Below, piece after piece: positions 30,019 to 40,310 of a stretch of 64,000 bases of DNA. The notes below the pieces were generated by a model. It was not told the origin of the DNA. It saw only the letters and a program-made list of their open reading frames with translations, and did no database searches. The translations under genes were made by a program, and so were the position numbers. This DNA is from Terfezia claveryi (taxonomy: Eukaryota > Ascomycota > Pezizomycetes > Pezizales > Pezizaceae): the NCBI GenBank assembly GCA_015179025.1, contig WHUX01000084.1, positions 62,001 through 126,000 on the forward strand. The letters are read 5' to 3'. The first letter of the stretch is position 1; each line of letters opens with the position of its first letter.

Positions 30019-31650
30019 GGAGCCCCCGTTGCTGCATGTGTGGTACCTAGGTGTGTCCCTAGGTGGGACTGGAAACTGGTGTTGTGGTCCGCCTTCTCGT
30101 TCCCCTCGATGCCTATATGGCCTCTGACCCATGAGAACCTGTGCGTTGATGACCAACATGGACTTAATGCTGCTCTCGATGCCAGACCCCGGGGGTGAGC
30201 CTGAGCTCAAGTTGCGAATTGCTTGAATTGCCATCTGGGAGTCCGATAAAATGGCGACCATATCCGACTCCTCTTTCCCCAAGGCCAGGTGCATGGCATA
30301 AAGTTCTCCGTCCGCTACAGTAGCTTTGGTCCCCCAAAAAACCCGTAAATCTGAGAATCTCCCCCCTTCCAGTCCTCACTATGCATTCTGCAGCCATATT
30401 TGCTGTTTGGAAGAGGTAGAAAGAGCGATGTATTCTGCCTCGACCGTAGAGGTAGAAACACAACGTTGCTTTACCGATCTCCAGCAAATGGTATTGCCAG
30501 CAATCTGGAATATGTTTCCCGTGGTGGATTTCCGGTCATTCCTGTCACCCGCGAAGTCTGAGTCAGAGTAGCCCGATAAACTCACGGTAATGGGCTTCCT
30601 ATAGGTGCTTCTCGTTCCCTTAAGGTAACGGAGAGTCTGTTTTAGTACACCCATATGAACTTTTGTGGGTTCTGACGAGAACTGGGATAGAGAAGAAACG
30701 GTGAATGCAAGATCGAGCCTGGTACCAATCACTAGGTACATGAGAGAACCAATTATCTGCCTATAGTTGGATGGATCAGCAAGATCGCCTCCCTCACGGG
30801 CTTTTAACAAATTCTTCAATTTGCTAGGATCCATGGGAAGAGAGACCGGGTTGCAGCTCTGCATTCCAAATTTTTGGAGCAATTGGTCAATATATGCTCT
30901 GGACTCCACGGCAACCTCCCCCCCCTCCCTGTACCATCGGGTAGCACACCCTCCAACCCTCCTCTACAATAGATCCTATCTCTGCCGCCCAAAATCCTAG
31001 GTGTTTAGATTTCTCGGATTTAGGGTCTAAGATTTCCTCGTAGATGATGGAGAAGGGTTCCGTGTCCTCTCTGTTGCCAAAGATAGTTCCTCCGGGTCAG
31101 CTGCAGTTTGGTAAAAGGCTTCTGAAATAGGAGTCCTGAGGTGATGTGGATCGCTATCGTAGTGCCATGAACTATCGTTGTCAATAAAAGCCCTGATCTG
31201 GCTGTCTCCTGTCCTAACTGCCTTTGCGGCCCATGATCTGGAGATATCGCTGAGTTGTCTTGTAGTGTCTCTATGTTGGCGATGTAACCTAGAGCTTCAT
31301 GGCTGCTGCCGTGATATCCTCCTGTGATCTTTCGTAAAGCTTTGTATTCCAATCTGCTCATTGGTTCGAGGAGGCGGTGTCCCGCATTTGGTCTGTTGAA
31401 TAGTTCTGCTCCCCACGTGAAGATTAGTCTGGTTGCACTACCCCTCGCAGAGGCGTGAAGATGCTGCGAATGCATCCAGTGTACAGGGCTCTGAGGGCTA
31501 TGGGGCTCATGCCTCCATTTGCGACCGCAGGCTTCCGCGAGTTTATACTTCTTGCGGCTAGCCCCCGGCTCATATTCATGAGATGAGACTGCTAACGGGA
31601 CTAATAAGAGATGGCTCGAGCTTGGCATAGAGATGGAGGAACAAAGAGAA
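30019..31650 (-). pseudogene. LINE II ORF2: RT-to-RNase H region
   Basis: The right part (31020-31628) encodes RLIFTWGAELFNRPNAGHRL and RLEYKALRKITGGYHGSSHE, the segment after the RT. The RNase H follows on the minus strand: EEGWRVCY near 30950, then VADGELYAMHLAL-like sequence near 30300, then ILSDSQMAIQAIRNLSSG, and a HIGIEGNEKAD block near 30110. It is interrupted by a copia fragment at 30384-30912 and ends at the LINE I target duplication. Several frame changes are present. Confidence 0.8.
30384..30912 (-). pseudogene. Copia RT/RNase H fragment embedded in LINE II RNase H
   Basis: An open segment reads AYIDQLLQKFGMQSCNPVSL, IIGSLMYLVIGTRLDLAFTV, SGYSDSDFAGDRNDRKSTTG and CVSTSTVEAEYIALSTSSKQ, the C-terminal RT and RNase H of a Ty1/copia element. 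It resembles 61080-61610 but is a different copy. No LTR accompanies it. On one side LINE sequence ends just after the CYTDGT motif, and on the other it resumes at SED, so it replaces about 25 bp of LINE coding sequence. Confidence 0.85.
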
Positions 31651-32480
31651 ATCCGTAACAGGGACTGTTATTGGTGGGCAAGCGACCTGGATTCTTGGCA
31701 ATCCCCCCGTTTTTTTGATAAAACAAGTCATTACTCATATGCGGTCCCGTTCGGGGGACCTGTTAGTATCGAGTCCGAGTACAAGAGGTCTCCAAATGCG
31801 TGAGGAGCGCATTTTGGCTACTGAGTCCCGACGCTGCACCGTAAGCCTGCACAAGGTATACGGCCTGATCAACCATAGAGGGTCGGGCCGGATACAGTAA
31901 GGAGTAGAGCCGTTCAAATAGTCTGGTTGGCACAACACCCTCCTGTGGCCGTTCGCAATACAAGACACCTACGAAATGTGCAAGGGGAAGTGCGCATGCA
32001 ATTAGCTGCCTTCGAATTGGAATCGTGGTCCATTAGTCCGGAAGCGATACAGCTATCTCACCATATTAGGCTCCAAATGAGTCTCGCTAGCAGTTCGACG
32101 AATCGACACATAATGACGTTGACATACAACCGGGTCGTCATAGTGAATAGGGTAAATAACACGGAAGTCTATAAGGCTACATAAGTACCTTCATGTATTC
32201 TAGTTTGCAAGATCCAAGCACTGTTCTGTGTGAGGCCCTGCCATTAAATATTCATTTCCATATAATACCTGAACTCGTAACATTGACCAGCCAAAGACTT
32301 GTCCCTTGAACGTAACAGTGCTAAACCGCCCTCTCACACATACGCATTTCGGCCACATTCCTATTAGGACCATGATGAGCCACCCGGAATTACTTAGGGT
32401 TTGGCGCCAACAGAGTCTTATGGCACAGGCACGCACTGACAGCCTACAAATGGCTGCGCACCACCCGAGGGCCCACTCCT
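31651..32480. other. LINE-derived remnants, no intact gene
   Basis: Around 31711-31760 a poly-T-like run is followed by ATTACTCATATGCGGTCCCG and GGGGGACC, a minus-strand LINE 3' end. Around 32340 and 32480, GGACCATGATGAGCCACCCG and CCCAGTAAGGGGACCAT look like two further minus-strand 3' UTR pieces. The motif TAGTCTGGTTGGCACAACAC occurs at about 31919. No open frame is convincing. Confidence 0.4.
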
Positions 32481-32489
32481 TTTTCGATC

Positions 32490-32900
32490 CCAGTAAGGGG
32501 ACCATAAGGAAACCGAGGGCCCTTCAACAGCTGGCTGTTCACCATCAGGAAAGTAGACTCGCTGGCATGCCCACATTGCAACCATACAACAAAAGATGGA
32601 TACCTCTTCGCATTTTGCTGCCCCCAATCACTTGCCAATTTTTTTTTTTTTCTAAATACTTGGTGCCCCAGGCAGGCCAACGATGATGCCCTTGAAAAAG
32701 GAGCAGAGGAGGACGAGCTCCGATGGGACCCGAGCAAGGAAAGCCGACTAAACTTTCACTCCAAGGGGAAAATAAAGTTGTGCACAACACTATGCATCAT
32801 AGTGTCCAGCAACCTCTCATGGAAAACACATATCGATCGACGAACAGCCAAGGCAGCCAGTGTACCATTCGTATAAGGCATTTTCCAACTCTATCCATTG
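32490..32900 (+). pseudogene. Fragments of LINE ORF2 (zinc tail, then RT end)
   Basis: 32510-32640 encodes, across frames, GPSTAGCSPSGK and LACPHCNHTTKDGY, resembling the post-RNase H CCHC tail of the LINEs. After a T-run at 32641-32652 the plus strand gives ELRWDPSKESRLNF and IVSSNLSWKTHIDRRTAKAA, the end of a LINE reverse transcriptase. The order is scrambled, so these are two separate relics. Confidence 0.5.
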
Positions 32901-33354
32901 TCCGCTTCGAACTCTTGCTGTTGTTGGCTGAATTTTGCTCAACTGAGAAGTTGAAGCACTAGTTGATAAGCCTCGTGACCATCTTGGATTCAAGATCTTG
33001 CTAATTCGAGAATTACTGATGTTCTTTGGTGCATATTTCTCACCAAATCACCGCTTTATATCTGGATAGCTAAGTGTAGGATATAGCGTATGCTGTCTAC
33101 GGATAACAGCTCTCTCTTTCCCAGTCCATGCTTGCCGAGTGGTGGCCTGCTTAGATGACAAAATAGATGTTCAAGTTCGCAATTTATCTTGCAAAAATAG
33201 AAACTTTTAGGCAGAATAGAATATTGCGCCCTTGGTTTGGTGGTGGATGTGTAAAGAAACAATGTGGTTGCTGCCAGGTGCACATACATATATATGAAAC
33301 TATATGTGTTGCTACTTTAGCAGATCTTTCTTATGTCAGGGGTTTCTTATCTCG
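32901..33354. other. Intergenic, nothing recognised
   Basis: Short AT-rich sequence with no convincing open frame, repeat or RNA gene. Confidence 0.4.
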
Positions 33355-33418
33355 TAGTCTCATGCCAAGATTGCAAAAGCGAAGCGATGCGATCGACTAG
33401 AGTCTTGGCATGAGACTA
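33355..33418. mobile_element. 64-bp hairpin micro-MITE
   Basis: TAGTCTCATGCCAAGA at 33355 is matched by its perfect complement ending at 33418 (16-bp inverted repeats, 32-base centre). CTTATCTCG (33346-33354) and CTTATATCG (33419-33427) flank it, a probable duplication with one mismatch, close to the 8 bp made by hAT transposases. A half copy, AGAGTCTTGGCATGAGACTA, occurs at about 34807 inside a LINE. Confidence 0.6.
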
Positions 33419-33427
33419 CTTATATCG

Positions 33428-33781
33428 AAGGGTTTCCTATATTAGGAGTTCTTATGATGTACAAGAATCACAACGAAGTCAAGAAACACTTCAAACTGAA
33501 ACTAGGGTGTTCCACTACTATGCGTTATTTGTCGCTCAGACGGTCAACGTGATGATTCCGATGAACAAAGATAATGGGCCATCCTTATAAGGTAGTGATT
33601 CCGCTTCCTATGAGAACTTATCAATCCCTCACGACACAGCCTCAGACGAGGAAGAAGCTTCAGAAATTTTCCAAGTGGTATTCAGTCCCTTGCTTCTGCT
33701 CTGCTGGATCCATCTCCAATGCTTGGCAGTGGCTGGAGAGTTTTTTTTTTTTTTTTTTTTTCGTTTTGACCTGAGTACTTT
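33428..33781. other. Intergenic with two T-runs
   Basis: No gene is recognised. A T-run at about 33741-33761 sits just left of the LINE 3' end at 33780 and may be a second, tail-only LINE insertion on the minus strand. Confidence 0.35.
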
Positions 33782-35007
33782 TTTTTTTTAAATACTTGTT
33801 ACTCCCATGTGGACCCGTTAGGGGGACCATGAGGAGCCACCCGGAAACCTGGGTGGATTCAAGGACAAGGTAAGTTAATCTGCCAGGTCCAATGCTAAAT
33901 ACATGAACTAGATAACTCTAGCGGGAACGAGGGAACCCATGCTGTCATTAACGGAACAGTGTCCGATGACCCCGAGGGGCCTGACTGAGCCTCAATGAAC
34001 CCCCTATGACAGAAACCGACCTGAACCCTGAACCCGGAAACTGAAAAGTGACCCAATGGACTCGCGGAGAACTCGTGAAATAAACTGAAACAGAATAGGT
34101 GAGCTAAAGATAATTCTCTAAGGAAGAGGAATGGGTGAGCTCGTGGTAAAGATAATTAAAGAACGCCCTCGATGGCCTCATAGGACTCCTCCCCCTCCTT
34201 TCCCCATACTGGCTTGTCTAGCTCTTCCCAGCTGTGCTTGGTCCCCAGAAGCTTGTCTCTCGGACGTCTAAATCGTGGGCAGTCGAAATGTGATGTGCTG
34301 CCCATTAGTCTCGATCAGACCCTCGTAGAGGCTGCCCATCCTCTTAGTGCCAACGTGCCAACCAGACTACCATCCTCTATCTAGTGTCCGCATTTGTAAG
34401 CTACTGGAATCTGCCTCGCCGATGTAGCCTTTCTGGGGACCTCGATCTGTGCGCATCCAGTAGTCTGGTTGGCACAACACCCTCCAAAGCCAGGTATATG
34501 CTGGGAGTGGCGCCCCCATTCGCACCTTCTCATCCCAAACCCCGCCTTGTTCCTTGCTTCCTTTCGGACGGCTGTGGAGGCAGCGCGTACCCCCCCCCCC
34601 CCCCCAATTCCCCCCGCGCCGTGGCTGTGCGTGCCGTGCCTACATACCCTCCTAGAAAAGACTCGAAGAGAGCTCTCTGGTCTGCCTTTACTACCCCGTT
34701 GTGACACCTGACCCACGCGATCCTCCCGTCCTTGAAGTCGGCGAATCTGCACAAAGTTTCCTTGATGTTTGTCTCTATGCCGGACCCGGGGGGTGCACCC
34801 TTACCTAGAGTCTTGGCATGAGACTACTGCCTGGATTGCGGCTTCGAGAGTCTGACAGCAGAGTAATCATGTCGGAGGATCGGTGCTAAGTAGTCTGGTT
34901 GCATTGCATTGCGTGAAGTTCCCTATCCGCCACCGTCGCCATGTTGCCGAGGAAGCCGCCGTAGGTAGCATCAGGTCCGCATTTATAGTCCTTGCTAAAG
35001 ACCGCAC
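33780..35007 (-). pseudogene. LINE (minus): RNase H tail and 3' UTR, interrupted copy
   Basis: A poly-T at 33780-33789 and AAATACTTGTTACTCCCATG mark the 3' end. The 3' UTR blocks (GAGGAGCCACCCGGAAACC, TAAGTTAATCTGCCAGGTCC) follow. ORF2 pieces on the minus strand include DRGPQKGYIGEADSSSLQMR and, near 34950, GGFLGNMATVAD. The RNase H start lies beyond the inserted element, at 38495-38575. Several short foreign insertions (motifs at 34356, 34461, 34807 and 34886) break it further. Confidence 0.7.
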
Positions 35008-35391
35008 TACAGGCAAACCTGGCTATAGTAAGGGTACTCAAAATTAAATTCACGCACAAACGCATGCATAAAACTAAAAAATCTGGCGCCTTGGCCGCAT
35101 GGGACTAAATTTCTAGCCAATGAGCTTCAATGCCAAGCTTACGACGTAAGTCTACATGATGTATTTAATCATGCACCGAAATCGATGGCTAAATTCTGGC
35201 ACGTAAGTTTTGTATCTGCGTTTTCGCTGACAAAGCCATAAATCCACAGCCAACCCAACCCCACCTACGAAATACCCGCAACCCCACCTGCGAAACACTC
35301 ACAACCCCACCTGCAAAACACCTACAACTCTACCTGAAATTCCATTACCAACCCCAACAATTAGCAACCCGAACCCAGAGGAGAAGACCTA

Positions 35392-36328
35392 TAAGGCATG
35401 GTCAAAAGAGAAGGTAGAGAAGCTTATCGGTTGGATGGAGGAAAACCAAGAAGTATTACAAGGTCTGCAAAGGAAATGGCATAAAGATATCAAAGAGGAG
35501 GTTTTCGCAGATGATGAGAATATCATATTTAATCGTATTCGAGATAAGGTCTTAAATATAAAAGCTGCATGGTCTCAGGCAAAGAAAGCTCGTGATCAAT
35601 CTAGCTGGAGTCTAAAGCCAGAAGATTATAGCGATAGTCAATAAAGCTTTTTGGAGAAGAAGTGTGCATTTTTCTATCGTTTGGATGAGATATGGGGGAC
35701 ACGCCCTAATAGCACTTCTGTAGTTCTAGAAAACATAATGGGGCCAACACAAGAACTTGAGAGTTTTGGCACCAAAAATCTCAACAAATACAAGGCATCA
35801 ACATCTGCTACTCCACTTCCATAGAGTCAAACCCCCCCTCCAGGGGCCGAGCTCCAATTGAGCCTCAATATCCAAGCTGAGCGAACCCCCGAAATTCCTG
35901 CTTTAGCGAGCTTGGGAAAGTCAGCTAAGCAAAGCTCGCAAAAACCTACTGAGTGCAAGTTACAAGTTCAAGCTATTTCAGACTCAGAACTAGAATCATC
36001 CTCAGCAGTCCTTAGCCACAAGATACCAGCAAACCCTATGCACCCCCTACCTAAAAGAGATACACGAGATCGAAATGGTACCCTTTAGGCCATTATAGGA
36101 GACAAGCGCGAGTTGGAAGAGCTGAAGATCAAAAGTAAGAGGGAATTCCAGCGAGAGTTATACAAAGAGTGGCTTGAGGTGGCGGAGAAGCAAATGGAAT
36201 CCAATGAGAGAATTGCGCAAATTCAAGCTGATGTGGCCACAAAAGTTGCCCAAATTCAAGCTGACACTCAAGCCAAAACCTTTGATGCTTTAATGGCGAT
36301 CCTTAACCAAAAGTCTGGCACTCAATGA
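35392..36328 (+). pseudogene. Harbinger accessory DNA-binding (Myb/trihelix-like) protein, broken
   Basis: The frame opens with KTYKAWSKEKVEKLIGWMEE and continues FNRIRDKVLNIKAAWSQAKK, a Myb/SANT-like fold as in the second ORF of PIF/Harbinger elements. Downstream come a Pro/Ser-rich linker and a coiled coil (KREFQRELYKEWLEVAEKQM, IAQIQADVATKVAQIQADTQ). In-frame stops occur after EDYSDSQ (35642), after ATPLP (about 35822) and after RDRNGTL (about 36087). Upstream, a possible intron GTAAGT...CACAG (35203..35249) suggests a further 5' exon, but I could not make its frame agree. It converges on the transposase gene, 67 bp away. Confidence 0.65.
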
Positions 36329-36395
36329 GAGGGTATTTTGGAGGCTATATTCTATATACATCATTCTATTCTATGTACATCGTTCTAGTTCAATA

Positions 36396-37646
36396 TCATT
36401 CTAGTTCAACAATACGATCTCTTAACATTTCCCTTCGCAGCATTCTAGCTCTTCTTTCAGCTGCATTTGCTTCCCCAACCCCTGCCAACTGATATCGTCT
36501 ACCACCCCCTTCTTCTTCTAAAACATGCTCCTCCTGTGCCAACCATCTCTCATCATCTCTCATGTGCCAAAGCATGTTGTATAGTGTAAGGCAGGCTAGA
36601 GTCCAACTAATACAACGTCTATGATCTCTTTCAATACTCCCATTCTGAATTCGAATTGGTAGATTGTATAAGGTTGGCCATCGAGCTTTGAGTACTCCAA
36701 ATGCATGCTCTATCTTTACTCTGGGAATTGAGAGTTGGAAGTTGAAGGTGGCATTGTCCTGTTGCTGAGCATATGGGTCTTTGTATGGGGTGATTATATA
36801 GTGTTCCAGAGCATAAGCCTTATCTGCTAATAGATATTGATCCTCAGAGAATAGTTGTGCTCTCTTCTTATACATAAAACAACCTTTCCAAGCTGTTGAA
36901 TCATATACCACAGCTGTATAACCCATTGAGGCCCCTATAAATTTCCTATTCCAATCACATACCACTTGTAGATTGAAACCATAGTTCTTCTTCCTAGAGA
37001 AGTATGCTTCTGGATTGTTCTCTGGTCGGTATTTTAGGATTATAATTGAGCCATCCAGGAATCCAATGCATCCAGGAAATATATTTCCCTCTCTTTGTCC
37101 AACAGATCTAGTATGAGATTGTGCATCCGGCCACTCAACCCACTCTTTAACTGTTGCTAATACCCAGCTAATGAATTGCCAAAGGTATAACCATACTGTC
37201 CCTTCACCGATATTCAAAGCCACCCTAGTCCGCAACCCTATGTTCCCCCCTCCTCCTCCTAAAACATACAGTGCAACTGCCAATTGCTGATATATCGGAT
37301 GTGCCCTTCTTCCTCTCCCTCCGCCCTGTCTTCTGCTTGGCCAATTTGGCGTAATTACATCCACCAGCTGCCAAAATGAGCTTTGATGCATCCAGAAAAG
37401 CCCTAAGAAGGATCGTTCTGGATAATCATGAATTAAAGACTCCAAAACTAGAGCATCATGATATCCAGCATGTCCACGGGGGGCCAGATACCGAGGGATA
37501 GCCACTAGTATAATGATATTGCATAAGTCAACAATCCAATCCCATACCCAATCATCATAAAGATCAATTTGAAGTATCGCTTCGAAATTCTCGATGAGCC
37601 TCCAGACATCTTCCAGTACCTGTGATTTGTACCCGACTCGAGGCAT
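36396..37646 (-). CDS. PIF/Harbinger transposase, intact, 416 aa
   Basis: The first ATG in the frame is at 37646 (MPRVGYKSQVLEDVW). The DDE catalytic triad is visible as GFLDGSI (D198), LLADKAY (D275) and RVKIEHAFGVLKARW (E313). An N-terminal helical region contains FLGLFWMHQSSFWQLV. The frame has no stop and the TIRs are perfect, so this copy may be able to make transposase. The partner DNA-binding protein of the same element is broken, so any activity would need it from another copy. Confidence 0.92.
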   Translation of the reverse strand: MPRVGYKSQVLEDVWRLIENFEAILQIDLYDDWVWDWIVDLCNIIILVAIPRYLAPRGHAGYHDALVLESLIHDYPERSFLGLFWMHQSSFWQLVDVITPNWPSRRQGGGRGRRAHPIYQQLAVALYVLGGGGGNIGLRTRVALNIGEGTVWLYLWQFISWVLATVKEWVEWPDAQSHTRSVGQREGNIFPGCIGFLDGSIIILKYRPENNPEAYFSRKKNYGFNLQVVCDWNRKFIGASMGYTAVVYDSTAWKGCFMYKKRAQLFSEDQYLLADKAYALEHYIITPYKDPYAQQQDNATFNFQLSIPRVKIEHAFGVLKARWPTLYNLPIRIQNGSIERDHRRCISWTLACLTLYNMLWHMRDDERWLAQEEHVLEEEGGGRRYQLAGVGEANAAERRARMLRREMLRDRIVELE

Positions 37647-38494
37647 GCTTGTGCGCAAATGTGTGTGTGTGTGTATGCGTATCTGTGCGTTTGTGCGTAA
37701 GGTATCTTGGGTACTCAGTTGAAAAATCTGCGTTTTGGCCGAAAAGAGTTAGACTTGCATATTGTGGCGTCCACGCTATATATCGTAAAAGTGCGTGAAT
37801 TTAATTTTGAGTACCCTTAGTGAACCTCGACGTATTGTAAACCCGGCTGTATGGAAGGGATTTGTCAGACCATTCCTGCACGCAGCTAAAGTACCCTGCC
37901 TATAGTGAAACTAAGCGGTATAACGATAGTAGTCTCGGCTCCCGAGACTATAGCGATAGTGAAGAGATTTCCGCGCCTAATAAATTAAATCATAGCAATA
38001 CTATATTGGCTATAGTGAAACTAGTAGTGCGCTAAAAAAAGAAAAAAAAAAGAAAATGGAAGCCAATAATAAGGGAAAATACACGGAATAATATGTAATA
38101 CATACAATACAAGGGAATGACAAGAATTCACCTTGGAATAGAAAGGTAGAGCTTCAAATAAAAACTAAGAAAGTGACGGGCGCTTGCAGAATTCCCCTAA
38201 TGTCATTTCTCGATGTCGCTGTCCTTGCAACCTGTCGCGCTTGACATATCTGCCATTTCTCCAAGGCGGTACGCCCATATCTTCGGAGAGGAGGCATGTT
38301 GTAGGAGTGGAAGCAGAGAGAACACAAATTGATCGAGCTGAAGTAGAGAAGACACAAATTGACTACATCCTATCTTTTTACTCCGCACTTCTCCTTTACC
38401 TGCGGGCACGTGACATATTGTTATTGCGAAACCTGGGTATAGTGAAGGAAAGAGGTCGGAATCTTGGCATTCGTTATAGCCAGGTTTGCCTGTA

Positions 38495-38575
38495 GCTACC
38501 CCGCTTTCCCTTCATGTGCCGTCAGTGAAGCAGACCCCCCACCTCTCATCTAGCATTGACCCTGTTCTCGTGCCA
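38495..38575 (-). pseudogene. LINE RNase H start, displaced by the TIR element
   Basis: The minus strand reads GSMLDERWGVCFTDGT followed by a stop. It is the same segment as GSILEEGWRVCYTDGTG in LINE III, and it joins the LINE at 33780-35007 once the inserted element and one TA are removed. Confidence 0.7.
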
Positions 38576-38836
38576 AGACTCTAGGTATCTGTCGCGAAAT
38601 AATTATTTCTGCTGCGCTAGCTAAGAGTCTGGTAGTAAACACCTCCGAAATTGACTCTAATTCAGCTCCATGCCAACACGCTATGCAATAGGCTAGTGGC
38701 TTTGGAGCAGAATATGTAATACAAGCCTCTACTGAATACAAGCCTATACTGCTGCGAGCGAGCTTATACTGCTCCCAGCAAGCCCATACTGCCCCGAGCG
38801 AGCCCATACTGCCCTATTCCTCTAGAAATAGATCCA

Positions 38837-39535
38837 CTTGTGCCCAATTGCTGATCAAATCGCTGCTTCAAGACTGTAACACTGTATAGTTGATATCCTA
38901 TGTATAGGCGCTTATAACCTCCCCTCTTGCCCCCCCCCCACTATCATAAATGTACACCTGAACTCCGGAATAGCTTGCTAGCTCCCTAATTCACAGGTTA
39001 ATCAGATAGCCAAAGAAAATCTTGCTCCGGGGGCAAATCGCTGCTCCAAGAAGTGGATAGTTGATATCCTATGTATTAGCGCTCATGACCCACCCCCCCC
39101 CCCCCCCACTCCCCTCCAACTTTCATAAATGTACACCTGAACTCCGGAATAGCTTGCTAGCTCCCTAATTCACAGGTTAATCAGATAGCCAAAGAAAATC
39201 TTGCTCCGGGGGCAAATCGCTGCTCCAAGAAGTGGATAGTTGATATCCTATGTATTAGCGCTCATGACCCACCCCCCCCCCCCACCCACTCCCCTCCAAC
39301 TTTCATAAATGTACACCTGAACTCCGGAATAGCTTGCTAGCTCCCTAATCCACAGGTTAATCAGATAGCCAAAGAAAATCTTGCTCCGGGAGCAAATCGC
39401 TGCTCCAAGAAGTGGATAGTTGATATTCTATGTATTACACCTGAACTCCGGAATAGCTTGCTAGCTCCCTAGTTCACAGGTTAAAAAGAATAGCCAAAGA
39501 AAATCCTGCTCTAGGAGCAAATCACTGCTCCGAGA
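38837..39535. repeat. Tandem repeat, about 180-bp unit, 3.5 copies
   Basis: The block AACTCCGGAATAGCTTGCTA, then CCTAATTCACAGGTTAATCA, and GGATAGTTGATATCCTATGT recurs at a spacing of about 180 bp, starting near 38960, 39140, 39320 and 39450. Units are separated by poly-C runs of varying length. The last copy has an internal deletion. Non-coding. The bases from 38576 to 38836 hold a small GAGCCCATACTG-type repeat near 38740-38815. Confidence 0.85.
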
Positions 39536-39701
39536 CTATAATACAGTGGTAGTTGAATGCACGGAGCAATATAAGCTCGAGGCAATATAAGCTCACTCGC
39601 AGCAATATAGGCTCGTTTGTTTGGTAGTTATAAAGCTCGTTCAGCTCGCTCTGAGGATCTAGAAGCAAGTATCCGGACCATATTGGACAGAATCTAGCCC
39701 G

Positions 39702-40216
39702 AGCATGAATACTCATGCCGGAGATGTCTGAATTCACATGTTCGAGATGTGTGAATACTCATGCCGGAGATGTCTGAATTCGCATGTTCGAGATGTCTGA
39801 ATACACATGCCGGAGATGTGTGAATATTCACATGTTCGAGATGTGTGAATACTCATGCCGGAGATGTCTGAATTCGCATGTTCGAGATGTCTGAATACAC
39901 ATGCCGGAGATGTGTGAATATTCGCATGTTCGAGATGTATGAATACACATGCCGGAGATGTGTGAATACACATGCCGGAGATGTGTGAATACACATGCCG
40001 GAGATATCTGAATTCTCATGTTGGAGATATCTGAATGCTCATGCCGGAGATGTCTGAATGCTCATGCCGGAGATGTCTGAATTCGCATGTTCGAGATGTC
40101 TGAATGCTTATGCCGGAGATGTCTGAATGCTCATGCTGGAGATGTCTGAATGCTCATGCCGGAGATGTCTGAATTCTCATGCCGGAGATGTGTGAATTCG
40201 CATGTTCGAGATGTCT
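39702..40216. repeat. Minisatellite, 23-25 bp unit, about 22 copies
   Basis: Units alternate CATGCCGGAGATGTCTGAAT and CATGTTCGAGATGTCTGAAT with 3-5 variable bases. A short block of the same repeat occurs at 43265-43345 on the same strand. The minus strand is partly open (HISGMCIH...), but only because of the repeat. Confidence 0.9.
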
Positions 40217-40310
40217 GATTCTCTCCATCATGTCCTGTATCTAGTTGCTCTAGGCAATAAATACCTCTTTCCCGAATATCTGCTCGAGTGTAGCTCAGAC
40301 TGCCTCGCAC

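Larger units (their letters stand above)
35030..37818 (-). mobile_element. PIF/Harbinger transposon with perfect TIRs
   Basis: The ends AAGGGTACTCAAAATTAAAT (35030) and its exact complement (to 37818) extend as perfect inverted repeats for at least 27 bp. AGT flanks both sides (35027-35029, 37819-37821), a 3-bp duplication as expected for the superfamily although TWA is more usual. Joining the flanks gives GGCTATAGTGAACC, close to a motif repeated elsewhere in the host element, which supports these borders. It has two convergent genes. Confidence 0.9.
35010..38492. mobile_element. TA-flanked inverted-repeat element hosting a Harbinger insertion
   Basis: CAGGCAAACCTGGCTATA at 35010 pairs with its complement ending at 38492. 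TA lies outside both ends (35008-35009, 38493-38494), as for Tc1/mariner elements. Without the Harbinger insert it is about 0.7 kb. A minus-strand start at 38297 (MPPLRRYGRTALEKWQICQA) could be the remnant of a DNA-binding domain. The motif CTATAGTGAAAC recurs inside. It interrupts the LINE RNase H between 35007 and 38495. Confidence 0.7.

Noticed and set aside
39702..40216. CRISPR-like array
   Set aside because: Units are contiguous, with only 3-5 variable bases and no spacers, and the genome is eukaryotic.
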